A stretch of DNA of 7,858 nucleotides from the NCBI GenBank assembly GCA_945876925.1, contig CAMCQD010000073.1:1-7858 (forward strand). Direction: 5' to 3'. A model generated the notes under the pieces. The model was not told where the DNA came from, did no database searches, and saw only the letters and a program-made list of their open reading frames with translations. A program made the position numbers and the translations under genes. The stretch comes from an uncultured Dermatophilus sp. (GTDB lineage: Bacteria > Actinomycetota > Actinomycetes > Actinomycetales > Dermatophilaceae). Positions within the stretch are counted from its first letter, which is position 1; each line of letters starts with the position of its first letter. Positions 1-5,718 of the stretch are shown here, piece after piece.

Positions 1-185
1 TGGAATTCTTCTAGCACCTCGTCGAGGGTGTCCACGTCGACGCTTTCCAGCCGGGCGATCTCGGCGGTGAGGGCTTCGACTTCGTTTTCCCGGAGGGTCC
101 GCAGGATGGCCGCGGAATGCTCCTTGCCGAGCTGGACCAGGAGGATCGCGGCCTTGCGGAGGCCGGATAGCTGGGCGGTGCTCAT
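1..185 (-). CDS. fliG: Flagellar motor switch protein FliG, N-terminal fragment (cut by window edge)
   Basis: FliG is the rotor protein of the flagellar motor. Its N-terminal domain binds the cytoplasmic tail of FliF, and its C-terminal domain, outside this window, contacts the stator. Only about 61 codons are visible. The ATG at 185-183 opens with MSTAQLSGLRKAAILLVQLG, which matches the usual FliG beginning (an LSGxxKAAILL-type helix), followed by a helical segment ending near DTLDEVLEEF. The start is fixed by a 4-nt ATGA overlap with the fliF stop, and a purine-rich GAAGGGA lies upstream inside fliF as a possible ribosome binding site. Gene order fliF-fliG is the classical one and supports the call. 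The fragment is too short to judge whether the rest of the gene is intact. Confidence 0.93.
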   Translation of the reverse strand, partial: MSTAQLSGLRKAAILLVQLGKEHSAAILRTLRENEVEALTAEIARLESVDVDTLDEVLEEF

Positions 186-1825
186 CGCCGGTTCCCTTCT
201 GCCATCCAGCCGCGCAGCAGCCGGGCGACTTCGTCGGGGTTGTCCTCCACGAGCTCGCCGATGGCGGCCCGGGCGGTGGTCCGTGCGGCCGACTGCGGGT
301 CGACCGGCGTGGCCTCGACCACCGGCAGGGTTTCTTCCTGGTCGAGTTCGTACACGGCCGGGGCGGCGGCGATGGCCGCGGCGGCTCCGGCGCCGCCGGG
401 CAGTTCGGGCAGGATGGCCGGGGGTTCCTCGGTGATTTCCACTTCGCGGCGGCGCGGCCGGGTGGAGCGGAACCCGATGAGCAGGGCGAGGAGGAGCAGC
501 AGGGCCAGGCCGGCGTTCTTGCCCAGGGTCCACAGCTCGTCTACCCGCTGCTGCTCGGCGGCGGCGCGGTCGCGTTCGGCGGCGGCTGCGGCGGCGGTGG
601 TGTCGAAGGGCACCCGGCTGACGGTGACCCGGTCGCCGCGGTCGGTGTTCACTCCGGCGGCGGTGGCGACGAGTTCCTCGATCTGGGCCTGGTTGATCGC
701 GCCCGTGGTGCGCTGGTCGAGCATGACGGCGACGTTGATGCTGGCGAGCCCGCCGGTGGCGGCGTCGGTGACCGTGCGGCGGGTGCCGTACGGCTGCACT
801 TGCTTGGCGGTTTCCTTGGTCCAGTTCTGGTTGGAGCTGGCGTTGCTGGTGTTCGGGACGGGGATGTTGTCCGGGCCGAGCACGCCGCCTACGGGGGTCT
901 GGCCGCTGCCGGTGAGCCGCTCGGTGGAGGTGTCCGATTGCAGCGCGGGGGCTCCGGCAGCGGGCTGGATGTATTCGTTGGTCTCGATGGTCGAGTTGTC
1001 GTAGTTGATCGCGGCGTCGACGGTGACGGAGCTGTTCCCGGCTCCGACGGCCTTGTCGAGCATGGCCTGGACTTTCTGCTGCACCGAGGCGGCGACGGCC
1101 TGCTGCTGGGCTAGCCGGGCTTCGCCGAGTCCTGCCCCGAGGGTTCCCTGGGAGGACAGCAGGCGGCCGGAGGAGTCGGTGACGGTGACGTTGCCGGAGG
1201 TCAGCTTGGGCACGGACGCGGCTACCAGGTGCACGATGGCTTCCACTTGCGTGGCGGAGAGGGTCTGCCCGCTCTTGGGGGTGACGAGCACGGAGGCGGT
1301 GGGGGCGGCCTGGTCGCGGACGAACACGTCGTCCTTGGGCAGCCCCAGGTGCACGGTGGCCTCTTGCACGGTGTCGATCTTCTGGATGGCGTTCTTGAGC
1401 TCGCCTTCGGTGGCGCGCTGGATGAGCACGCGCTGCTGCTCATCGGTGGAGGTCATCGGCGCGTCCTGCACCAGGGCCCAGCCTTTGGATTCCTCGGTGT
1501 CGGCGGGCAGGCCCTGGCTGGCGAGGTTGAGCCGGATCTGGGCGACCTGGTCGGTGGGCACGCTGATGGTGCTGCCGTCCGGGGAGAGGGTGTAGGGGGT
1601 GCCGCTGCTGGTGAGGGAGCTGGTGATGGAGGCGGCGTCGGTCTGCGACAGGGGGGTGCTGTACAGCGGTGACATGGACGGGCGGCTGGCCCACGTGTAG
1701 AACACCACGGCACCGACCAGCGCGACGATGACGGCCACGATCGTGACCGCCTTCTGCCCGCGTGTGAAGCCGTTGAACGTCCCCTTGACGCGCGTGACGA
1801 GATGCTGGACCCGTTCGTTTTTCAC
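182..1825 (-). CDS. fliF: Flagellar MS-ring protein FliF
   Basis: FliF forms the MS ring in the cytoplasmic membrane, the base on which the rod, export gate and switch assemble. The 547-residue product has the expected layout. A short basic cytoplasmic start is followed by a first membrane helix at about 26-44. A large extracytoplasmic region follows, with the conserved ring-building motifs (PLYSTPLS near 53-60, a QGLP-containing stretch near 104-107, EGELKNAIQKIDTVQEATVH near 140-159). A second membrane helix lies at about 438-452. The C-terminal tail has an acidic helix (ELVEDNPDEVARLLRGWM, 524-541) typical of the FliG-binding site. An alanine-rich stretch at 411-423 just before the second helix is low complexity. 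The start is GTG at 1825-1823, in a GTGA overlap with the fliE stop. No good ribosome binding site is visible, so translation is probably coupled to fliE. Confidence 0.96.
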   Translation of the reverse strand: MKNERVQHLVTRVKGTFNGFTRGQKAVTIVAVIVALVGAVVFYTWASRPSMSPLYSTPLSQTDAASITSSLTSSGTPYTLSPDGSTISVPTDQVAQIRLNLASQGLPADTEESKGWALVQDAPMTSTDEQQRVLIQRATEGELKNAIQKIDTVQEATVHLGLPKDDVFVRDQAAPTASVLVTPKSGQTLSATQVEAIVHLVAASVPKLTSGNVTVTDSSGRLLSSQGTLGAGLGEARLAQQQAVAASVQQKVQAMLDKAVGAGNSSVTVDAAINYDNSTIETNEYIQPAAGAPALQSDTSTERLTGSGQTPVGGVLGPDNIPVPNTSNASSNQNWTKETAKQVQPYGTRRTVTDAATGGLASINVAVMLDQRTTGAINQAQIEELVATAAGVNTDRGDRVTVSRVPFDTTAAAAAAERDRAAAEQQRVDELWTLGKNAGLALLLLLALLIGFRSTRPRRREVEITEEPPAILPELPGGAGAAAAIAAAPAVYELDQEETLPVVEATPVDPQSAARTTARAAIGELVEDNPDEVARLLRGWMAEGNRR

Positions 1826-2166
1826 AGCTGGATTCGCATTATCTCGTTGAACGCCTCGACGGCACGGTCACGCACGGCCACGGTGAGCTGGGTCGCGACG
1901 CCGGATTCGTTCGCGGCGATGGTGTATTCGTGAATGTCCTGGAGGTCCCCGGTGGCTGCGGTGCGGGCCAGCTCATCGGTGCGCATGTGCATCTGGCTGA
2001 GGTCGGCGATTTTCTCGGCGAGCACCTGACCGAAGGACTGGCCCACCTGGCTGGCGCGGCCGGTGACCTGGGTGGGCGTGGCGGGCAGCGCGCCGGCGAC
2101 CCCGGCAGTGCCGAAACCCTGGGTCACGCCGAAGCCGAATGAGGGGGTGATGGGGGCGATGCTCAC
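1822..2166 (-). CDS. fliE: Flagellar hook-basal body protein FliE
   Basis: FliE is a small exported protein that joins the MS ring to the proximal rod. The 114-residue reading ends in the family's typical C-terminal half: FGQVLAEKIADLSQ, then a helical segment, then AVRDRAVEAFNEIMRIQL, close to the VxKxxxAYxEIMRMQ(V/L) ending found in FliE proteins. The open frame continues upstream to about 2505, but that part overlaps flgC in another frame and does not resemble FliE. I therefore place the start at GTG 2166-2164, which overlaps the flgC stop as GTGA and gives a normal family length. The first 40 residues are G/A/T/P-rich and poorly conserved, as usual for FliE. The ribosome binding site is weak (GGA about 11 nt away), consistent with coupling to flgC. 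An ATG start is not available nearby. Confidence 0.92.
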   Translation of the reverse strand: MSIAPITPSFGFGVTQGFGTAGVAGALPATPTQVTGRASQVGQSFGQVLAEKIADLSQMHMRTDELARTAATGDLQDIHEYTIAANESGVATQLTVAVRDRAVEAFNEIMRIQL

Positions 2167-2561
2167 TTGCCGATTCCAATCGCTGCTTCGTAGGTGGTCT
2201 TGGCCCGCTCGGCGACGCTCGCGTTCGCCTGGTAGGCGCGCTGGGCCATCATGAGCGCGGTGATCTGGTCGGACAGGTCGATGTCGGGTACCCGGACCAT
2301 GCCGTTCTCGTCGGCGGCGGGATGCTCCGGCATGGACACGAGCCGCCCGTTGGGGTCGCCCCACATGTTCCCGGCGACATAGGTGCCTTTCGGCTCGCCG
2401 TAGCCGGCTGCCCGGGCCACGATGAAGCGCTCCTGGAAGGCGGGCTGGCTGGTGCTGGTGACGTTGTTGATGCCAGCGATGTTGTCCGAGACTGCGTCGA
2501 TCCATTTACGGTTGGCCGACAAGCCGGAGGCGGCGATGTTCATTGCGTCGAACATGCTCAT
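2163..2561 (-). CDS. flgC: Flagellar proximal rod protein FlgC
   Basis: FlgC is one of the rod proteins linking the MS ring to the hook, exported by the flagellar type III system without a cleaved signal. The 132-residue product begins MSMFDAMNIAASGLSANRKW, the expected rod-protein N-terminal helix. It continues with SDNIAGINNV (25-34), the counterpart of the family's N-terminal signature. The C-terminal half carries VPDIDLSDQITALMMAQRAYQAN (about 91-113), the amphipathic helix shared by axial proteins. The length is close to the usual 130-140 residues. The ATG at 2561-2559 is preceded by a strong AAGGAG ribosome binding site 8 nt upstream. The gene follows flgB after a 59-nt gap and overlaps fliE by four bases. 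Confidence 0.96.
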   Translation of the reverse strand: MSMFDAMNIAASGLSANRKWIDAVSDNIAGINNVTSTSQPAFQERFIVARAAGYGEPKGTYVAGNMWGDPNGRLVSMPEHPAADENGMVRVPDIDLSDQITALMMAQRAYQANASVAERAKTTYEAAIGIGK

Positions 2562-2566
2562 TGCTC

Positions 2567-2575
2567 ACTCTCCTT
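2567..2575 (-). promoter_or_regulatory. Ribosome binding site of flgC
   Basis: The minus strand reads GGAGAAGGAG ending about 8 nt before the flgC ATG, a strong match to the anti-Shine-Dalgarno sequence. It lies in the 59-nt gap after flgB and is among the best sites in the window. In contrast, fliE and fliF downstream have poor sites and GTG starts, so flgC may act as the main entry point for ribosomes feeding the coupled fliE-fliF genes. Confidence 0.7.
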
Positions 2576-2620
2576 CTCCGGGAGTCCGCTGGTCACGACC
2601 TGGAAGATGGCTGGGACCGG

Positions 2621-2974
2621 TCACGATCCGATTGCCCTGCGCAGGCCGTTGAACTTATTCGTCAGCGCCTGGGCGATGAGCTGGGTCTGCAGCACGGTTT
2701 CCTGGGCGGCGAGGGTTTCCTCGTCGAGGTTGACGTTGCTGCCGTTGTCCCGGGTGGGTTCCAGGCTGCGGGCGGTGGCGATGACCGAGCTGCGCGGGTC
2801 GTCGCCGGCGGCCAGCCGCAGCCGCAGATTCGACTCGAAATCGACCTTCCCGGCGAGGAAACCGGGGGTGTCGACGTTGGCGAGGTTGTCGGCGATAGTG
2901 CGCTGGCGCATGGCGAGGCCGGACATGGACTGGGCCAGCGTCCGCATTGTCACGTCGCCAAAGAAATCGGTCAT
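2621..2974 (-). CDS. flgB: Flagellar proximal rod protein FlgB
   Basis: FlgB is a proximal rod subunit and the first gene of this basal-body operon. The 117-residue product shows the FlgB hallmark MRQRTIADNLANVDTPGF (22-39), followed by the less conserved middle and a C-terminal helix, EETLAAQETVLQTQLIAQAL (85-104), ahead of NKFNGLRRAIGS. It is slightly shorter than the enterobacterial protein (about 138 residues), which reflects a compact middle region rather than truncation, since both ends are present. The ATG at 2974-2972 has only a G-run (GGGGGA) about 8 nt upstream as a ribosome binding site. It stands downstream of the cheR-flgB intergenic region, which carries a candidate sigma-28-type promoter, and upstream of flgC, fliE, fliF and fliG. 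Confidence 0.95.
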   Translation of the reverse strand: MTDFFGDVTMRTLAQSMSGLAMRQRTIADNLANVDTPGFLAGKVDFESNLRLRLAAGDDPRSSVIATARSLEPTRDNGSNVNLDEETLAAQETVLQTQLIAQALTNKFNGLRRAIGS

Positions 2975-3117
2975 CCCGTCATCCCCCGGGGCCGGCGACC
3001 GGCGGCGCCCGGGAGTGGCAGGTGCCGTCGCGTCGTCACGTGTGGTGGTCGTACCGCTGCTGACTGGTGGAGTTCCGTCTCCGGTGGTGCTATTGGCCGG
3101 TCCCTGGCTCTCTTGCC

Positions 3118-3145
3118 TAATCGGTACGCGCCCGGAGGTTCCTTA
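3118..3145 (-). promoter_or_regulatory. Candidate sigma-28 (FliA/SigD/WhiG-type) promoter for the flgB operon
   Basis: On the minus strand TAAG (3145-3142) is followed after 16 nt by ACCGATTA (3125-3118). The known flagellar sigma consensus is TAAA, 15-16 nt, GCCGATAA. The match is therefore 3 of 4 in the -35 and 6 of 8 in the -10, with the diagnostic CCGAT core intact. It sits in the one long intergenic gap, in the right orientation, ahead of a flagellar operon. The start of transcription would be near 3111, leaving a leader of about 135 nt. The identification rests on motif and position only. Confidence 0.5.
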
Positions 3146-3210
3146 ACCGTACCGGGGCGGATTTCGCGCATCTGGCCGCTCGCCGTGCCCGCCGGGGAGG
3201 CGGCGCCCGG

Positions 3211-3247
3211 GGTCCCGCGGGGCGCGCCTCGCCCGCCCTGCGGGACC
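3211..3247 (-). terminator. Long GC-rich hairpin, possible terminator of the chemotaxis operon
   Basis: Arms at 3211-3224 and 3234-3247 pair over 14 positions with a single mismatch (3219/3239) around a 9-nt loop. In the minus-strand RNA the stem starts GGTCCCGC and closes with GCGGGACC. There is no T-tract after it, which is common for terminators in high-GC actinobacteria but leaves the function unproven. It lies between cheR and the flgB promoter candidate, where a terminator would be expected. Confidence 0.5.
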
Positions 3248-3329
3248 CGGTTAAGCCCGCAGGACCCGGTCAGCCCGCGGGATCAGCTACGCAGGATCAG
3301 TCCTGCGGGACCGGTCACGCGGGACGGTG
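3236..3329. repeat. Run of degenerate GC-rich tandem repeats across the 3' end of cheR
   Basis: Around six imperfect copies of a core resembling GCRGGAYC(CGGT)CAG follow one another: 3236-3255, 3256-3273, 3274-3286, 3287-3300, 3301-3317 and a partial 3318-3329. The spacing varies from 12 to 20 nt. The last copies include the cheR stop codon and the final codons of the gene. The copies also pair with each other as inverted repeats, giving the hairpins noted here. The units are irregular, so this is neither a CRISPR array nor a clean iteron set. Confidence 0.5.
3290..3307 (-). terminator. Short hairpin just downstream of the cheR stop
   Basis: A perfect 7-bp inverted repeat (CGCAGGA / TCCTGCG) with a 4-nt loop begins 8 nt after the cheR stop codon in the direction of transcription. 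No T-run follows. It may stabilise the 3' end of the che mRNA or contribute to termination together with the larger hairpin at 3211-3247. It is also built from the same repeat core described for 3236-3329, so it may be a by-product of the repeats. Confidence 0.4.
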
Positions 3330-4133
3330 CACGGTGGCCCGCCCGATGATCTGCCGTTCCCACGAGTTGTCGATGTTCATCGTGGTCTCGGCCCCGCCCA
3401 GGAAGAGGTAGCCGTCGGGTTTGACGACCCTGCGCACCGCCTGGAGGATCTTCCGCTTGGTCTCCACGTCGAAATAGATGAGCACATTCCGCAGGAACAC
3501 GACGTCCATCTGCGGCATGGGCGGAAGCGGCTCGGCGAGGTTGACGAATTTCGTTTCCACCATTGCGCGCAGCCGCGAATCGACCTGGTATTGCATCCCG
3601 TGCCGGGCGAAGTAGCGCACGAGCAGCGGCGCGGGCAGCCCCCGGTTCACCTCGAACTGGTTGTAGATGCCGTCGCGGGTGCGCTGCAGCATCTTGGTGT
3701 CGATGTCGGTGGCGAGCAGCCGCACCCGCCAGCTGGGGTCGGCGCCGATGAGTTCCTGCACCAGCATGGCGATGGTGTAGGGCTCCTGCCCGGAGCTGCA
3801 CGCCGCGCACCAGATGTTGAGCGAGCGTTCCCGCCCCCGGCTGACCAGCAGCTCGGGCAGGATATCGTGCTGCAGCGCCATGAACGGGTGGCCGTCGCGG
3901 AAGAACGAGGTCTCGTTGGTGGTCATCGCCTCGACCACTTCGTCGCGCAACGGCCCGGCCGGGGCGCTGCGCAGCTTGCGGATGAGGGTCTCGACCGAGT
4001 CCTCCCCGCGGGAGCGGGCGAGGGTCTGCAACCGCGACTCGATGAGGTAGTCCTTGCTGCGGTCGAGCACGATGGCTGACCGCCCGCGCACCACCTGGGC
4101 GATGAAGTCCAGGTCAGATCCGGAAAGTCCCAT
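3315..4133 (-). CDS. cheR: Chemotaxis protein methyltransferase CheR
   Basis: CheR transfers methyl groups from S-adenosylmethionine to glutamate side chains of chemoreceptors, opposing CheB in adaptation. The 272-residue product has the N-terminal helical domain (about 1-65) and then the methyltransferase domain. That domain carries the signature TNETSFFRD (72-80), the SAM-binding loop CAACSSGQEPY (109-119, with Glu117 in the usual place), the acidic ATDID (141-145), and FLRNVLIYFD (213-222). The length is normal and there is no C-terminal TPR extension. The ATG at 4133-4131 follows the cheB stop by 3 nt, and a GAGGAG ribosome binding site lies 7 nt upstream inside the end of cheB. The 3' end runs into the degenerate repeats described for 3236-3329. 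The gene is the last of the chemotaxis block. Confidence 0.97.
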   Translation of the reverse strand: MGLSGSDLDFIAQVVRGRSAIVLDRSKDYLIESRLQTLARSRGEDSVETLIRKLRSAPAGPLRDEVVEAMTTNETSFFRDGHPFMALQHDILPELLVSRGRERSLNIWCAACSSGQEPYTIAMLVQELIGADPSWRVRLLATDIDTKMLQRTRDGIYNQFEVNRGLPAPLLVRYFARHGMQYQVDSRLRAMVETKFVNLAEPLPPMPQMDVVFLRNVLIYFDVETKRKILQAVRRVVKPDGYLFLGGAETTMNIDNSWERQIIGRATVHRPA

Positions 4134-4136
4134 GGG

Positions 4137-5303
4137 TCAGCTCCTCGGCCGGTTAGCGGCGGCCGCGCGGCCCGCGTTGACTCGTGACATGATTCCCTCG
4201 GCGATGCGCTCGAGGGGGAACTGGGTGAGCGGCAGGCCGGCCGCGACGGCGGCCCCGGGCATGCCCCACACCACCGAGGTGGCTTCGTCCTGCACGATGA
4301 GCTGGCCGCCCGCGGCGAGGATGTGCTCGGCTCCCCGGTGCCCGTCCTGCCCCATCCCGGTGAGGATGACCGACAGCACGTTGCCGCCGAACGTCTCCGC
4401 CAGGGAACGGAACATCGGGTCGACTGCGGGGCGGCAGTAGTTCTCCGGCGGGCCCTGGTCCAGTTCGGCGACGACCTGGGTGCCGGAGCGTTTCATCCGC
4501 ATGTGGTAGTCGCCGGGGGCGATGAGCACCTTCCCCGGTGCCAGCGGCTCATGCTCCCTGGCTTCCACCACGGTGAGCGCGCTACGGGTGTTGAGCCGCT
4601 GGGCGAACAGTTCGGTGAAGACCGGGGGCATGTGCTGGGTGACCACGATCGGTACCGGGAAGTTCCCCGGGAGCGCGGCGATCACCTTCGTCAGCGCGTC
4701 CGGTCCCCCGGTGGAGACGCCGATGCCGACCACGTCGACCCGCCCCCCGGGGGCGGGTGCGGCCCGGCGGGCCGGCGCGGGCCCGCCCGGCCTGGCCTGG
4801 TCCGGTGCCCCGGTGGCACCGAAGATCCCGCGCTGGGCGGGTGCCGGCGGTGCGCCGAATGCGGGGCGGGCCCGGGGCGGCAGCTTGGGGCCGTGACCGG
4901 TGAGGGTCTTGATCTTGGGGATGAGCTCGCTGCGGACTGCTTCCATCGACTCCGAGATCGAGCCGACGTTGGCCGGCTTGGTGACGTCGTCGCTGGCGCC
5001 CCGTTCCAGGGCGTCCAGGGTGGCCCCGGCGCCGCGGGCGGTGAGGGTGGAGAACATGATGATGGGCAGGCGGCGGTCCCGCTTGCGGACCTCGACCAGG
5101 GTCTCCAGGCCGTTCATCACGGGCATCTCGACATCGAGGGTCATGATGTCGGGTTTGAGGGAAGCGAGCTTGTCCAGGGCGGCCTTCCCGTTGACCGCGG
5201 TGCCGACCACCTCGATGTCGGGGTCGGTGGCGAGCACATCGGTGATGAGCCGGCGCAGCACGATCGAGTCATCGGTGACGAGCACCTTGATCCGCCCGGC
5301 CAT
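4137..5303 (-). CDS. cheB: Chemotaxis response regulator protein-glutamate methylesterase CheB
   Basis: CheB removes methyl groups from (and deamidates) chemoreceptors when phosphorylated by CheA, resetting sensitivity. The 388-residue product starts with a receiver domain (about 1-125) with acidic pocket Asp11/Asp12, phospho-acceptor Asp57 in TLDVEMPVMNG, and Lys109. A Pro/Ala/Gly-rich linker of about 50 residues follows (about 138-187), then the methylesterase domain with GVSTGG (Ser197), QHMP (His224) and GMGQDG (Asp320) as the catalytic triad. The open frame extends upstream to about 5879, but that part overlaps cheY and cheW in another frame and has no matching domain. I start at ATG 5303-5301, which overlaps the cheY stop by one base. 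A GTG one codon earlier (5306-5304) would give a GTGA overlap like other genes here and cannot be excluded. Confidence 0.96.
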   Translation of the reverse strand: MAGRIKVLVTDDSIVLRRLITDVLATDPDIEVVGTAVNGKAALDKLASLKPDIMTLDVEMPVMNGLETLVEVRKRDRRLPIIMFSTLTARGAGATLDALERGASDDVTKPANVGSISESMEAVRSELIPKIKTLTGHGPKLPPRARPAFGAPPAPAQRGIFGATGAPDQARPGGPAPARRAAPAPGGRVDVVGIGVSTGGPDALTKVIAALPGNFPVPIVVTQHMPPVFTELFAQRLNTRSALTVVEAREHEPLAPGKVLIAPGDYHMRMKRSGTQVVAELDQGPPENYCRPAVDPMFRSLAETFGGNVLSVILTGMGQDGHRGAEHILAAGGQLIVQDEATSVVWGMPGAAVAAGLPLTQFPLERIAEGIMSRVNAGRAAAANRPRS

Positions 5304-5668
5304 CACAGCAGTCCCAGCATCGCCAGCTTGCCTTCGATGACGTCGGCCGTGAACGGCTTGATGACGTATTCGTGCGCGCCGGCGGCCAGCGCCCGCACGA
5401 TGTTGGCCTGCTCGGCCTCCGTGGTCACCATCATGAGGGTCACGTCGCGCCAGTCGCGGTTCTTGCGGACCTCGACGATGAACTCGAGCCCGTTCATCAC
5501 CGGCATGTTCCAGTCGATCAGGCAGATGTCCGGCCGGGGGCCGCGGTGCATCGCGTCGAGGGCCTGCTGCCCGTCTCCGACGGCTTCCACCTCGAATCCG
5601 AACCCGCTCATCGTGCGGGTGAGGATGGTCCTCATGGCACGTGAATCGTCGATCACGAGTGCTCGCAT
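5303..5668 (-). CDS. cheY: Chemotaxis response regulator CheY
   Basis: CheY is the single-domain regulator that carries the signal from CheA to the flagellar switch. The 121-residue product is a bare receiver domain. It has acidic pocket Asp7/Asp8, phospho-acceptor Asp52 in the IDWNMPVMNG motif, Thr82 in MVTTEAEQ, and Tyr101 and Lys104 in EYVIKPF. The tryptophan after the phosphorylated Asp, the threonine and the tyrosine match the switch residues of chemotactic CheY proteins. With its position between cheW and cheB, this favours true CheY over an unrelated receiver. The ATG at 5668-5666 has AAGGA about 4 nt upstream. It follows cheW after 50 nt and shares one base with cheB. No cheZ or cheC phosphatase gene is visible in the window. 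Confidence 0.96.
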   Translation of the reverse strand: MRALVIDDSRAMRTILTRTMSGFGFEVEAVGDGQQALDAMHRGPRPDICLIDWNMPVMNGLEFIVEVRKNRDWRDVTLMMVTTEAEQANIVRALAAGAHEYVIKPFTADVIEGKLAMLGLL

Positions 5669-5718
5669 TTTCGTCCTTGGCTGGGGTTCTCGGGGCGGGG
5701 GGCAGATGGCCGCAGCCG

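Larger units (their letters stand above)
2975..3314. other. Intergenic region between cheR and flgB
   Basis: This is the only long stretch in the window without a supported gene. Read in the direction of transcription, it contains a short hairpin right after the cheR stop (3307-3290), degenerate repeats (down to 3236), a long hairpin (3247-3211), a sigma-28-like promoter (3145-3118), and a leader of about 135 nt before flgB. The leader has short potential stems, for example GGC/GCC around 3108-3117 and GGAG/CTCC around 3070-3083, but none that I recognise as a known riboswitch. The arrangement fits the end of a chemotaxis transcription unit followed by the start of a flagellar one. Confidence 0.75.

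Noticed and set aside
2167..2505. Upstream extension of the fliE frame giving a 227-residue protein
   Set aside because: The extra N-terminal part overlaps flgC entirely in another frame, is R/H/G-rich and does not resemble FliE. The GTG at 2166 gives a normal FliE length and fits the overlap pattern.
3060..3117. Possible cyclic di-GMP (GEMM-type) riboswitch in the flgB leader, suggested by a GGCAAG segment and small stems
   Set aside because: The segment lacks the conserved GAAA tetraloop and the GGACGCAAAGCC-like core in the expected order, so resemblance is limited to a few bases. A covariance model search would decide.
2971..3171. Minus-strand open frame of 66 codons upstream of flgB, starting MREIRPGTVKEPP and ending with an ATGA overlap with flgB
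   Set aside because: The overlap is tempting, but the codons include TTA, ATA, AGA, AGG, CGA, GTA and several GCA, unlike the neighbouring genes. There is no ribosome binding site, the composition is R/P/A-rich without a recognisable domain, and the frame runs through the promoter candidate. Conservation with synonymous changes in relatives would be needed to revive it.
3236..3329. CRISPR array
   Set aside because: Repeat units are short, degenerate and irregularly spaced, without unique spacers of constant length, and no cas genes are present.
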